A DNA stretch of 64,000 nucleotides from Cyclobacterium lianum. GTDB taxonomy: Bacteria; Bacteroidota; Bacteroidia; Cytophagales; Cyclobacteriaceae. The stretch covers positions 434,001 through 498,000 of the forward strand of contig NZ_FRCY01000003.1 of assembly GCF_900143075.1 (NCBI RefSeq), read 5' to 3'. Below the pieces are notes generated by a model, which was not told where the DNA came from, searched no databases, and saw nothing but the letters and a program-made list of their open reading frames with translations. Position 1 is the stretch's first letter. Every line of letters begins with the position of its first letter. Of the stretch, positions 9,836 through 18,064 are shown one piece after another. A program made the translations under genes and the position numbers.

Positions 9836-10339
9836 ATGACAGCAAAATCGAAAAAAAACTATACCATCCCTCCGGGCGCAGACATTGGCCATGTGCACTT
9901 GAAGGTTTCGGATATTCAGCAGTCACTGGACTTCTACTGTGGTTTGCTCGGATTTGAAATAACCAGCAGGTACGGTGAAGATGCTGTATTTATTTCAGCC
10001 GGTGGATACCACCACCATATCGGGCTCAATACCTGGTTCAGTAAAAATGCGGGGCCGGCAGCTAAAAATACTCCCGGCCTGTTCCACACAGCTATAAGGT
10101 ACCCTTCACGAAAAGACCTGGCCGCTATTCTTCAACGACTTAGCGAGAAAAATTACCCCATTACCGGGGCGGCAGACCACGGCGTATCAGAAGCACTTTA
10201 TCTGGATGACCCCGATAGCAATGGGGTCGAATTGTATTGGGACAGACCCCGTGATCAGTGGCCGGTCGAAGAAGATGGTTCCTTGAAAATGTATACCAGA
10301 AGGCTGGATATAGCGGGTTTACTGAGAGAATTAAAGTGA
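9836..10339 (+). CDS. VOC-family protein (CatE / ring-cleavage dioxygenase-like)
   Basis: 167 residues made of two vicinal-oxygen-chelate repeats. The first begins IGHVHLKVSDIQQSLDFYCG, where the His in VHLKV is the expected first metal ligand. GGYHHHIGLNTW follows in the same half, and the second half closes with FHTAIRYPS and LYLDDPDSNGVELYWD, whose Glu is the expected last ligand. The pattern GYHHHIGLNTW plus DPDSNGVELYWDRPRDQWP is that of CatE-type catechol-2,3-dioxygenase homologues. Those are annotated widely, but few have been tested, so the substrate should be regarded as unknown. Cytoplasmic, no signal peptide. The ATG at 9836 immediately precedes a Lys-rich N-terminus, and no alternative start is better. 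Confidence 0.85.
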   Translation: MTAKSKKNYTIPPGADIGHVHLKVSDIQQSLDFYCGLLGFEITSRYGEDAVFISAGGYHHHIGLNTWFSKNAGPAAKNTPGLFHTAIRYPSRKDLAAILQRLSEKNYPITGAADHGVSEALYLDDPDSNGVELYWDRPRDQWPVEEDGSLKMYTRRLDIAGLLRELK

Positions 10340-10570
10340 CAGTTTACCGGTGCATTCCCCTGGTTTGAGGCGTTCCGCTTGCTTTCCAACAAGTGGAAGG
10401 ATCCCGGTATACCAACCCTGATCCTCCCGCTAAGAAGAAGAAAATCCTACAGGATGAGCATTAGTTTAATCCTATTGAGCTCGCAAAAGAATTGAAAATT
10501 GACTAGCCTTTACCACTGGTTTTGGCCTGCTATTTGTGCATTTAGATATATGAAATGTATTAATAACGCT

Positions 10571-10801
10571 ATGAAGCCAATTTTACTGGGCACCCTACTC
10601 ATTCTATTGAACAGCCTGCAGGTGGCAGCACAGAAACAACCAGGTATTCCCCAGCCCAGGGGACCAGTAGATCTTTCTGACACTTCAAATCTTGTCATTT
10701 TCGTCATTCTCCCCATTGTGGTACTGGTGCTATTTTTCTTATGGAGGCGGGCAATGAAAAAGCGAAAGGCAGAGGAAAATGAAAACGCACAAGACGGGTA
10801 G
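10571..10801 (+). CDS. Small single-pass membrane protein
   Basis: The open frame extends upstream to 10499, but the ATG at 10571 starts a standard signal peptide (MKPILLGTLLILLNSLQVAAQ), so I take it as the start; the product is 76 residues. After the predicted cleavage comes a short motif PGIPQPRGPVDLSDTSNL, one transmembrane helix (about LVIFVILPIVVLVLFFLW) and a basic tail. The pattern P-RGP-DLS followed directly by a transmembrane helix is something I associate with short Bacteroidota proteins without a verified function. It is an isolated gene with no operon partner. Function unknown. Confidence 0.6.
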   Translation: MKPILLGTLLILLNSLQVAAQKQPGIPQPRGPVDLSDTSNLVIFVILPIVVLVLFFLWRRAMKKRKAEENENAQDG

Positions 10802-10810
10802 GTTTTTACC

Positions 10811-11065
10811 TCAATGCGACCGCAGTTTCGCAATCAACTCGTCCTTTCTGAGTTTGCTTATGCCTGACAGGCCAATTTTCTGTGCCTTCTTATACAACTC
10901 GTCTTTGGTCCATTCTTCATAAGCCGGAGCTTTCCCGCCTTTCTTTCCCGCCTTTTCGTCGGGTGTATTGGCTATTCGTGCAGCCTTTTCCTTACTGTAA
11001 CCCTGATCTTTGAGCGCTTCGTACTGCTCTTCATTTTTAATTTGGGGCCGTTTATTTTTACTCAT
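10811..11065 (-). CDS. Small Rho-N / SAP-like domain protein
   Basis: 84 residues, strongly charged. The N-terminal half contains NEEQYEALKDQGYSKEKAAR followed by IAN, the recognition pattern of a short family seen next to SAP or Rho-N folds. The C-terminal half (WTKDELYKKAQKIGLSGISK, then LRKDELIAKLRSH) is a helix-extended loop-helix of the Rho termination factor N-terminal or SAP type, which binds nucleic acid. No catalytic residues. It lies 24 bases downstream of the 73-residue gene on the same strand, so the two are probably co-transcribed. Many relatives are found with stress-response genes, but nothing here proves that role. Confidence 0.75.
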   Translation of the reverse strand: MSKNKRPQIKNEEQYEALKDQGYSKEKAARIANTPDEKAGKKGGKAPAYEEWTKDELYKKAQKIGLSGISKLRKDELIAKLRSH

Positions 11066-11089
11066 GGCTTTTAAAATTTACGGTTGCCT

Positions 11090-11311
11090 TCATGCATTGT
11101 CTCGCCTGAATTTATCGCTTTCACTACTCCACTCTTTATCCGCCTCTTTGGCTCGCATCAATTCGTCTCTGGATTTTTCGTCTCCCTTTTTTTCAGGCTC
11201 TTTTTTCCTGGTCTTTGGTCCCTTACCGTCCTGCGCTTCTTCCTGTGCCTTATCGAAACTGTTGTCTTCAAAATCTTCTTCTTTCCTGTTCTTGTTGTCT
11301 TGGGTTTTCAT
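11090..11311 (-). CDS. Small hydrophilic hypothetical protein
   Basis: 73 residues, almost wholly charged or polar (Lys, Glu, Asp, Arg, Ser, Gln), with no hydrophobic core, so likely disordered. It has no cysteine and no recognised motif. Composition is like small desiccation or general-stress proteins, but that is an inference from composition only. It is the first gene of a probable two-gene unit with the Rho-N-like gene 24 bases downstream. The minus-strand start is followed by a Lys/Asn-rich N-terminus and preceded by an AT-rich leader, both normal for this genome. Confidence 0.55.
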   Translation of the reverse strand: MKTQDNKNRKEEDFEDNSFDKAQEEAQDGKGPKTRKKEPEKKGDEKSRDELMRAKEADKEWSSESDKFRRDNA

Positions 11312-11764
11312 AATTTTCTATTTTTATTTTAACGTGGTCAAAACCGATCGTTTCTGCTAAGCCCGAATGTGCGTCTTGATTTTCCAACCAATCTCCTTCA
11401 ATTGATTCACATTCCATTTTGGCTCCTCTGCCTCAGCTTATCCTAGTGCCTTACTGCACAATTTCGAACCACACATTTACAATTGAAGCTACCAATGGCG
11501 TACCAAAACCATTCCAATTAGGATGATTTTGGTAATTTTTTGATTGTATACATCTAGTGAAATGCCCTCGCCTGTAGCCAGGGTATGCAGGCGCCCCCGC
11601 CTTACACCGGATCAGGGAGAAAGCGTCCATCAGGGCTTTTTGCCGTTCTCCACTTTTCGAAGGGGTTGTTCACAGCAATATATCACCCAATGTCCCATTT
11701 TATTTGTTTATCCTTTTTCAAGGAAATATATTCACGTGTTGATAGAAAAAAAATTTGTATAATC
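11312..11764. other. Divergent intergenic region
   Basis: 453 bases between the small minus-strand pair and the Tat-exported oxidoreductase. The oxidoreductase frame stays open back to 11585, but that extension encodes no plausible protein. The leader just before 11765 is very A-rich. No repeats or terminator were seen. Confidence 0.5.
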
Positions 11765-13030
11765 ATGGATCATAAAACAAAAAATTCCAGAAGATCCTTT
11801 ATCAAAGGTAGTCTTTTGGCACTTGGCGGCATCAGCATTGTGCCCAGACATGTATTGGGCAAAGGGCATCTGGCGCCAAGCGACCACCTCACCAAAGGAA
11901 TCATCGGAGTTGGTGGTATGGGACGCGGGCATTTCAATTATGCCGGTACAAAGACGGTAGCCATCTGCGATGTGGACACCAGACATATAGGTATTGCACA
12001 GGAGACACTCGGTAAAGGGGTAAAGACTTTTGCAGACTACCGTGAGCTTATTCAGTTGCCGGAAGTTGATATTGTTCATATCGCTACACCGCCCCACTGG
12101 CACGGAATCATGGCAGTAGATGCCGCACGGGAAGGCAAGGACATTTGGTGTGAAAAACCGATGACCAGAACGATTGGAGAAGGAAAAAAAGTAGTAGAAG
12201 CTGTCAAACAGCATGGCAATATTTTCAGACTGAACACCTGGTTTCGATTTGATGCCAATTTTTACGGCATGAATACAGAGGTAAAAAACATCAAAAAACT
12301 GGTGGATTCCGGAATGCTGGGCTGGCCGTTAAAAGTAACTGTCGGAAAACTGACAGGATTTGACTGGAAATTTTACTGGGTAGGAAAAACCGGGCTGCAA
12401 CCCATGCCGGTACCCAGAGAACTGGATTACGACCGTTGGCTGGGGCCGGCGCCGTTTAAGCCTTATCACGAGCACCGTACACATGGCACCTTCAGGGGAT
12501 ATTGGGACTATGATGGAGGCGGATTGGGAGATATGGGTCAGCATTATATGGACCCCATCCAGTACTTTCTTGGCAAAGATCACACCAATCCTATACGGGT
12601 TGATATTGATGCGCCGCAGCAACATCCCGATGCAGTGGGTACCTGGAGGAAGATCACCTATACCTATGAAGATGGCTGTCAGATCATTCTGGATGGCGAG
12701 GGCACCACGGAGGCTCCCTATATTGAGGGACCCAACGGCAAACTTTACAGGGGGTTTAAATCCGATATCCCAAATATGGAACGCAAACTGGCACAGTTTC
12801 CGGACCCAGATCCTCAGGTGACAGACTTTGTAGATGCGGTAAAAAACAGAAAAAAATTCGCATTAAATGAGCAGAACGGGCACCGCTCCTGTACTTTGGT
12901 AAATATGGGGCTGGTAGCATTGAGACTGGGGAGAAGCCTGGAATTTGACCCGGAAAAACAACAATTTATCAATGACGAAGGAGCTAACCGCCTCGTTGAC
13001 CAACCCATGCGGGCACCTTACACCATTTGA
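11765..13030 (+). CDS. Tat-exported Gfo/Idh/MocA-family oxidoreductase
   Basis: I start at the ATG at 11765 (421 residues), because it opens a twin-arginine signal peptide: NSRRSFIKGSLLALGG has Arg9-Arg10 in the SRRSFIK consensus. The upstream open frame to 11585 has no sensible sequence. The nucleotide-binding fold follows, with GIIGVGGMGRGHF (about 45-57) and the catalytic-lysine motif CEKPMTRT. The C-terminal half is the usual beta-sheet domain that shapes the substrate pocket. Tat export means the cofactor is inserted in the cytoplasm and the enzyme acts in the periplasm, where it would oxidise or reduce sugars with a tightly held NAD(P). It sits 32 bases before a HEAT-DUF1080 gene, so both are very likely one operon. 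The sugar is unknown; 3-keto-glycoside chemistry is the best guess from the partner. Confidence 0.9.
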   Translation: MDHKTKNSRRSFIKGSLLALGGISIVPRHVLGKGHLAPSDHLTKGIIGVGGMGRGHFNYAGTKTVAICDVDTRHIGIAQETLGKGVKTFADYRELIQLPEVDIVHIATPPHWHGIMAVDAAREGKDIWCEKPMTRTIGEGKKVVEAVKQHGNIFRLNTWFRFDANFYGMNTEVKNIKKLVDSGMLGWPLKVTVGKLTGFDWKFYWVGKTGLQPMPVPRELDYDRWLGPAPFKPYHEHRTHGTFRGYWDYDGGGLGDMGQHYMDPIQYFLGKDHTNPIRVDIDAPQQHPDAVGTWRKITYTYEDGCQIILDGEGTTEAPYIEGPNGKLYRGFKSDIPNMERKLAQFPDPDPQVTDFVDAVKNRKKFALNEQNGHRSCTLVNMGLVALRLGRSLEFDPEKQQFINDEGANRLVDQPMRAPYTI

Positions 13031-13062
13031 TCTGTTTATCAATAAAGAATCAATCCAGTAAC

Positions 13063-16000
13063 ATGCAAAAACAAACAATATTTAAGACTGCCCTGATCCT
13101 TTCACTGCTAGTGGGACAGGTATTTTTCGGAAGGGCACAAAATCAATTGGACGATGGGCGGACCACCGCCACCAAGATTGCTGATTTACTCAACCGGTTT
13201 CCCGCGCCAAATGCGCAGGCCATGGAAACAGCCATGCAGCAAATGGAAGACCTTGGCGAAAATGGTATCAGCCAGATGGCGACCATGCTACAACCCGGAA
13301 GCAACAACGAGAACCTGGAATATGCATTGGCAGGATTTGCCTTCTATGCCAGTGAGTCAGGAAAAGACCAGCTCGCCAGAACTGCCGTGCAGGCCTATGG
13401 AAAGGCTTTGGATAAGTTAAATGATCCTGAGTCAAAACACTTTTTGCTGACCCAATTAAAGTGGATCGCCAAAGAAGATGCCATTCCTTATATAGAGCCC
13501 TACCTTCAGGACGAGCGCTTGTCCGGTATCGCTTCCCGTATATTGGCGAATATTGGTTCCAGCTCAGCCGAAAGAGCGCTTATACTTGCTTTAGGGGCAA
13601 GTGAAAACCAGGCCCGGCAGCTCAATTTTATTGAAGCTTTGGGAGATTTTGGCAGTAAAGAAGCATTGGCCGAAATAACGCCATTTGCCACATCTGACAA
13701 TCCGGCTGTTCAAAAAGTCGCGCTTTATGCCCTGGCCAATATTGCAGATCCCGCCAGTGCCAAAACCTTTTATGCGGCCGCAGAAAGTGCCCAATTCACC
13801 TTTGATGCCAGCAATGCATCTGCACTATACCTGAGGTATATCGACAATCTGGGAGAAAAAAGTCAGGCCAAAACTGCATTCAAACTGGCCAGAAAACTTC
13901 ATAAGAAGACCAGCGCCGCAGACCATTACCATACCAAAGCAGGAGCTTTGGGTTTGATGGCGAAATACAACCCGGACAAGTCGGGTAAATGGCTACAGGA
14001 AGCAGCTTCAAGCGATAACTTCAGGTATCGTGGGACAGCCCTTAAACTCCTGTCGGACGAAGACCTTGTCTCTGAACTGGATGATTGGAAAAAAACCCTG
14101 GAAAAGGGATCTCCTGAAGTAAAAGCTGCCATCATTCGCAGAATGGGAGAAGTGAAAGATAACTCCATCGCGGGTGCCATTGTTCCTTACCTGCAAAGTG
14201 AAGATGAGGCGGTGCGTATGGCCGCCATACCTGCAGTGGTAAACGCCGGGGAAAGTCTGGCACTCGAAAATTTACTGGACAAACTGCCCTCAGCCAGCGA
14301 ATCTGAAACCGAAGCCATTGTAAAAGCGCTAAAAAGCATGGACGGAGACAATGTGACGGCAGCCTACGCCTCCAGAATACCCGATGCCAGTCCGGAAAAT
14401 AAAGTGCTGCTACTGAAACTGCTTGCATCACGGGCCGCAGAAGATCAGGTAGATGTAGTATTGAATGCTGCCAGAAGCAATTCGCCAGAAGTAAAGGAAG
14501 CCGCAATGACTGCCCTCTCCTCCATTTCCACGGCATCCGATCTCGATCAGTTGGTATCGCTATTGAAAGAAACTACTGATCCTGCAAACCTGGAGAAAAT
14601 CCAGGATGCGATCATCGTGGCCAATGCCCAAAAGGATGATGTGCTTACCGAAACCAACTGGGCCATGGAGTTGCTGCCAGAACTTGCCGGGGACAAGCAA
14701 ATGTATTTGTATAAGGTGCTTGCCAAAACCGGTGGCAATCTGGCATTGGAAAAATTGCAGGACATCTATGAAAATGGAAATACCGCACAGCGACAAGCCG
14801 TTGTTTCAGCACTAAACCAGGCCGATGACGCCAAAGCCACCGGACCTCTGCTTCACATTGCCAGAAATTCAAACAATCGGGCGCAAATAGAAGCCGCCCT
14901 GATGGGATATATCCGCCTGGTGGCTTCGGTAAACAGCCCTGATACCCAGAAGGTCCTGATGCTAAGAAATTCGTTAAATCTTGCGGAAGAAGGAGAAACC
15001 ATTAAGGCCGCCCTTGAACAAATCGGGAATTACCCGACCTTCCAGGCGCTGTTGGTAGCAGCAGCCTACCAGGAGAAAGCTGCTTACCAACAAAGCGCTG
15101 CCCGTGCAGTAATGAAGATCGTACTGAATAACGATACCATATTCGGTGACAAAGTGAGGGAGATCGTAGAAAAAACCATTGCCGTCATCAGCGGACAAGA
15201 CAGCCAGTATTACAAAACGTCCCTACAGAAATATCTGGATGAAATGCCCGAGGGCAGGGGATTTTATGCCCTCTTCAACGGAGAAAACCTGGATGGATGG
15301 AAAGGTGTGTTCAGCAACCCCATACAAAGGGCAACTATGAGTGAAAGTGCCTACAAACGGGAGCAGAACAAAGCCAATGAAATGATGGAAAAAGGCTGGA
15401 AAGCCGAAGATGGACTCCTGGTGTTTCTGGGAGAAGGCCAGAATATCGCTGCCACCAAAGACTACGGAGATTTCGAAATGTTTGTAGATTGGAAAATCAC
15501 TGAAGACGGAGATGCAGGGATATACCTGAGAGGCACACCCCAGGTACAGATATGGGATCCTGCAAGGACAGACGTAGGTGCTGAAGTCGGCTCCGGAGGA
15601 CTTTATAACAACCAAAAGCATCCCAGCAAGCCTTTGAAACTGGCCGACAATCCAGTGGGCGAGTGGAATACCTTTCACATCAAAATGCAGGGAGAAAAAG
15701 TAACTGTATATCTGAACGGTGAACTGGTTGTAGACGAGGTAACACTGGAAAACTACTGGGATCGCGAGCAGTCCATTTTTCCGGAAGGGCAGATCGAACT
15801 ACAGGCCCATGGAACCTATGTAGCTTACCGCGATATCTATATCAGAGAATTGGTGGGTGCTCCAAAGTTTGAACTCAGTGAAGCGGAAAAGGAAGAAGGG
15901 TTTGAGGTCCTGTTTGACGGTACCCACCTCGACAAATGGACCGGAAATAAAACCGACTATGTAGTAGACAATGGGGTTTTGGCCATCTATCCCGACCGTG

Positions 16001-16470
16001 GCGGTCAGGGCAACCTGCTTACTGAAAAGGAATACGGTGATTTTGAATTCCGCTTTTCCTTTAAGCTTACTCCGGGTGCCAACAATGGCCTTGGCATCAG
16101 GACCCCAATGGAAGGAGATGCAGCTTATGTAGGCATGGAACTGCAAATTCTTGACGATACAGCGGAAATTTACAGCCAGCTTAAGCCCTACCAATATCAC
16201 GGATCTCTGTATGGCGTAGCTGCCGCTGAAAAAGGACATCAAAATCCTGTAGGAGAATGGAACGAGCAGCGGGTAATCGTCAAGGGTGACCAGATCCGGG
16301 TGATTTTAAACGGAACCGAAATATTGGACGTCAATATTGCGGAAGCGAAAAAAGATGGTACGCTGGATGGAAGAGAACATCCGGGCCTTTTCCGGGAGAA
16401 AGGACATATAGGCTTCTTGGGTCACGGCGATATCGTATATTTTAAAGATATCCGTGTAAAAGAATTGTAA
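13063..16470 (+). CDS. Exported HEAT-repeat protein with two DUF1080 (3-keto-disaccharide hydrolase) domains
   Basis: The open frame starts at 13027, but the ATG at 13063 begins a clean signal peptide (MQKQTIFKTALILSLLVGQV, cleaved about FFGRAQ), giving 1135 residues. About residues 40-720 are repetitive helix pairs of the HEAT or Armadillo kind, rich in Ala and Leu. Two DUF1080 domains follow: the first near residue 731 (YALFNGENLDGWKG), the second near 945 (EVLFDGTHLDKWTG). DUF1080 is a concanavalin-like fold; characterised members cleave 3-keto-glycosides, others only bind sugars. The HEAT part may organise a periplasmic complex. It follows the Gfo/Idh/MocA gene by 32 bases, so an oxidise-then-cleave pair is a reasonable inference. 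A strong terminator lies just downstream. Confidence 0.85.
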   Translation: MQKQTIFKTALILSLLVGQVFFGRAQNQLDDGRTTATKIADLLNRFPAPNAQAMETAMQQMEDLGENGISQMATMLQPGSNNENLEYALAGFAFYASESGKDQLARTAVQAYGKALDKLNDPESKHFLLTQLKWIAKEDAIPYIEPYLQDERLSGIASRILANIGSSSAERALILALGASENQARQLNFIEALGDFGSKEALAEITPFATSDNPAVQKVALYALANIADPASAKTFYAAAESAQFTFDASNASALYLRYIDNLGEKSQAKTAFKLARKLHKKTSAADHYHTKAGALGLMAKYNPDKSGKWLQEAASSDNFRYRGTALKLLSDEDLVSELDDWKKTLEKGSPEVKAAIIRRMGEVKDNSIAGAIVPYLQSEDEAVRMAAIPAVVNAGESLALENLLDKLPSASESETEAIVKALKSMDGDNVTAAYASRIPDASPENKVLLLKLLASRAAEDQVDVVLNAARSNSPEVKEAAMTALSSISTASDLDQLVSLLKETTDPANLEKIQDAIIVANAQKDDVLTETNWAMELLPELAGDKQMYLYKVLAKTGGNLALEKLQDIYENGNTAQRQAVVSALNQADDAKATGPLLHIARNSNNRAQIEAALMGYIRLVASVNSPDTQKVLMLRNSLNLAEEGETIKAALEQIGNYPTFQALLVAAAYQEKAAYQQSAARAVMKIVLNNDTIFGDKVREIVEKTIAVISGQDSQYYKTSLQKYLDEMPEGRGFYALFNGENLDGWKGVFSNPIQRATMSESAYKREQNKANEMMEKGWKAEDGLLVFLGEGQNIAATKDYGDFEMFVDWKITEDGDAGIYLRGTPQVQIWDPARTDVGAEVGSGGLYNNQKHPSKPLKLADNPVGEWNTFHIKMQGEKVTVYLNGELVVDEVTLENYWDREQSIFPEGQIELQAHGTYVAYRDIYIRELVGAPKFELSEAEKEEGFEVLFDGTHLDKWTGNKTDYVVDNGVLAIYPDRGGQGNLLTEKEYGDFEFRFSFKLTPGANNGLGIRTPMEGDAAYVGMELQILDDTAEIYSQLKPYQYHGSLYGVAAAEKGHQNPVGEWNEQRVIVKGDQIRVILNGTEILDVNIAEAKKDGTLDGREHPGLFREKGHIGFLGHGDIVYFKDIRVKEL

Positions 16471-16491
16471 AAGGCCCGATTTCGAAAATAT

Positions 16492-16526
16492 CAAAGGCTG
16501 TCTCGTTTCTGAGGCAGCCTTTTTTG
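16492..16526 (+). terminator. Rho-independent terminator of the Gfo/Idh-DUF1080 operon
   Basis: AAGGCTGTCTC pairs with GAGGCAGCCTT (one G-T wobble) around a five- to six-base loop and runs into a T-tract. It begins 22 bases after the DUF1080 stop codon. Confidence 0.85.
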
Positions 16527-16904
16527 CTTTCCGCTAAAACCTGTTCTGTAAGGTTTTGCTGCCCCGGAAAAAATACTAACAAGTCAAAAAAAGGGCCGTA
16601 CATCTGACAAAAAAAGATTTCTTCATCGCGGTCTCTGAAGCTCCGTATTTTTTATCAGCTTTCTTTCTGATCATCAGAGAGTTACTTGCTAGTCGATTTT
16701 TATCTGTCCAAAATTATTCTTTACCCGCCCAACAAAGTTTCTATCCGGCAGTTTCAAAGTCACAGAAGTTCCCCGTTTTTGTATTGTTTTCTAAGGCGTT
16801 TTCAGCTCAAATAGGATCAATTTTTGATCCCGATTACATTGGTAATAAGACTCATATGCGAAATAACAATAACTTGTATACCAACCATCCAAACCCCTGA
16901 TTAA
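16527..16904. other. Intergenic region, nothing recognised
   Basis: About 380 bases before the outer-membrane pair. It should contain their promoter. Sequence is T- and A-rich, without a convincing ORF or inverted repeat. Confidence 0.4.
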
Positions 16905-18056
16905 ATGAGAAAAATTTTATTATTCGTGGCCCTAATCAATCTGCCTGCCATAGCGCAGGAGCAATCCGTCCTTTATTCTCCTGAAGAAAATAAAATCAAC
17001 CGTGGCCGCCCACTACCTTCAGAAGAACCATTTTATATTCAGGGCAACCTGCCAGAGGGAATCAAACGCGTGGAACTTTCTATCTATAAAAGTAAAAAAA
17101 ATGAAAACCTGGCGGATGGGTACTCCTGGAAGGCTGCATACCAGAGCGAACCTAAAAATTATGAACTTTTTGTGGCCTATCCACTGCGCAGCAATGAAAA
17201 TTATACATTGAAGTTCTATTATTACATCCTCGCCTCTGATGAGGAAATGCTTGGCCTTCAGGAAGCGCTGCAATCAAATCTGGCCTCTTATGTCAATGCA
17301 AATTTTATTGCCACCAAGCGAGGCATCAGTGCCCTTACCAATCCGAAAGCCATGTTGACGCATCTGGATCAAATAGTTATTCAGGGATTGCAAAATTACA
17401 CCCATCCCCTTACGCAGGAATTCCTGGGATTCAGCGATATGGTAAAAATCAAATTGGAGCAATTAAAGGATGTAAAGCTAAAAGGAGCCAGATTCAACCT
17501 TTTGTCTAAAAATGAGGATTCCAATGCAAATGGACAGGCAGAATACATGAACCAACTTAAAAATGAGCTTATTGATCTGCTGCATGCCGAAGTAGACCAG
17601 TACCTGCGTACAAGTCTGTTGATGTTGGTAGATGTTCGCGAGCTAAAAAATTATCCTACCGAGAAAAAGCCTTTTTACCTCCCTCTTAACCTCGGTTATG
17701 CCGGTACCTATTTTAGCGGAGGCTTCAATGATCTGGATTATGGTACATCTGCATTTGCAGGTATATCTGTCCCCTTAGGCAACAGGAGCTTTACCCGGTT
17801 TCTAGGAAATGCATCCGTTTCAACCGGTGTCTTCTTTTCCAACATGGAGGATAGTAACGATACGGAAATCAGCGGGCCATTGATCGGCCGTCCGGTATAT
17901 ATTGGGTTGGGTTACCGCATGTTCAGGATTTTGAGATTCAATGTTGGTACGGTGCTCACCGCCTCAGATGTGAATGCCAATATTGAGAACATAACCTTAT
18001 ATCCATTTGTCGGCTTCTCTGCAGAATTTAATGTTTGGGTTGGTTTCAACAAATAG
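16905..18056 (+). CDS. Exported hypothetical protein, probably outer-membrane associated
   Basis: 383 residues with a short signal peptide (cleavage near AIAQEQ). Residues of about 20-110 are beta-rich (PFYIQGNLPEGIKRVELSIY), about 110-240 are helical and may form a coiled coil, and from about 250 there are alternating hydrophobic/aromatic strands (LNLGYAGTYFSGGFNDLDYG, then IGLGYRMFRILRFNVGT) ending in FNVWVGFNK, as in outer-membrane beta-barrels. I do not recognise the family. The next gene, an OmpA-domain protein, starts 9 bases after the stop, so the two are surely co-transcribed and their products probably work together at the outer membrane. Confidence 0.65.
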   Translation: MRKILLFVALINLPAIAQEQSVLYSPEENKINRGRPLPSEEPFYIQGNLPEGIKRVELSIYKSKKNENLADGYSWKAAYQSEPKNYELFVAYPLRSNENYTLKFYYYILASDEEMLGLQEALQSNLASYVNANFIATKRGISALTNPKAMLTHLDQIVIQGLQNYTHPLTQEFLGFSDMVKIKLEQLKDVKLKGARFNLLSKNEDSNANGQAEYMNQLKNELIDLLHAEVDQYLRTSLLMLVDVRELKNYPTEKKPFYLPLNLGYAGTYFSGGFNDLDYGTSAFAGISVPLGNRSFTRFLGNASVSTGVFFSNMEDSNDTEISGPLIGRPVYIGLGYRMFRILRFNVGTVLTASDVNANIENITLYPFVGFSAEFNVWVGFNK

Positions 18057-18064
18057 TTAGATCG

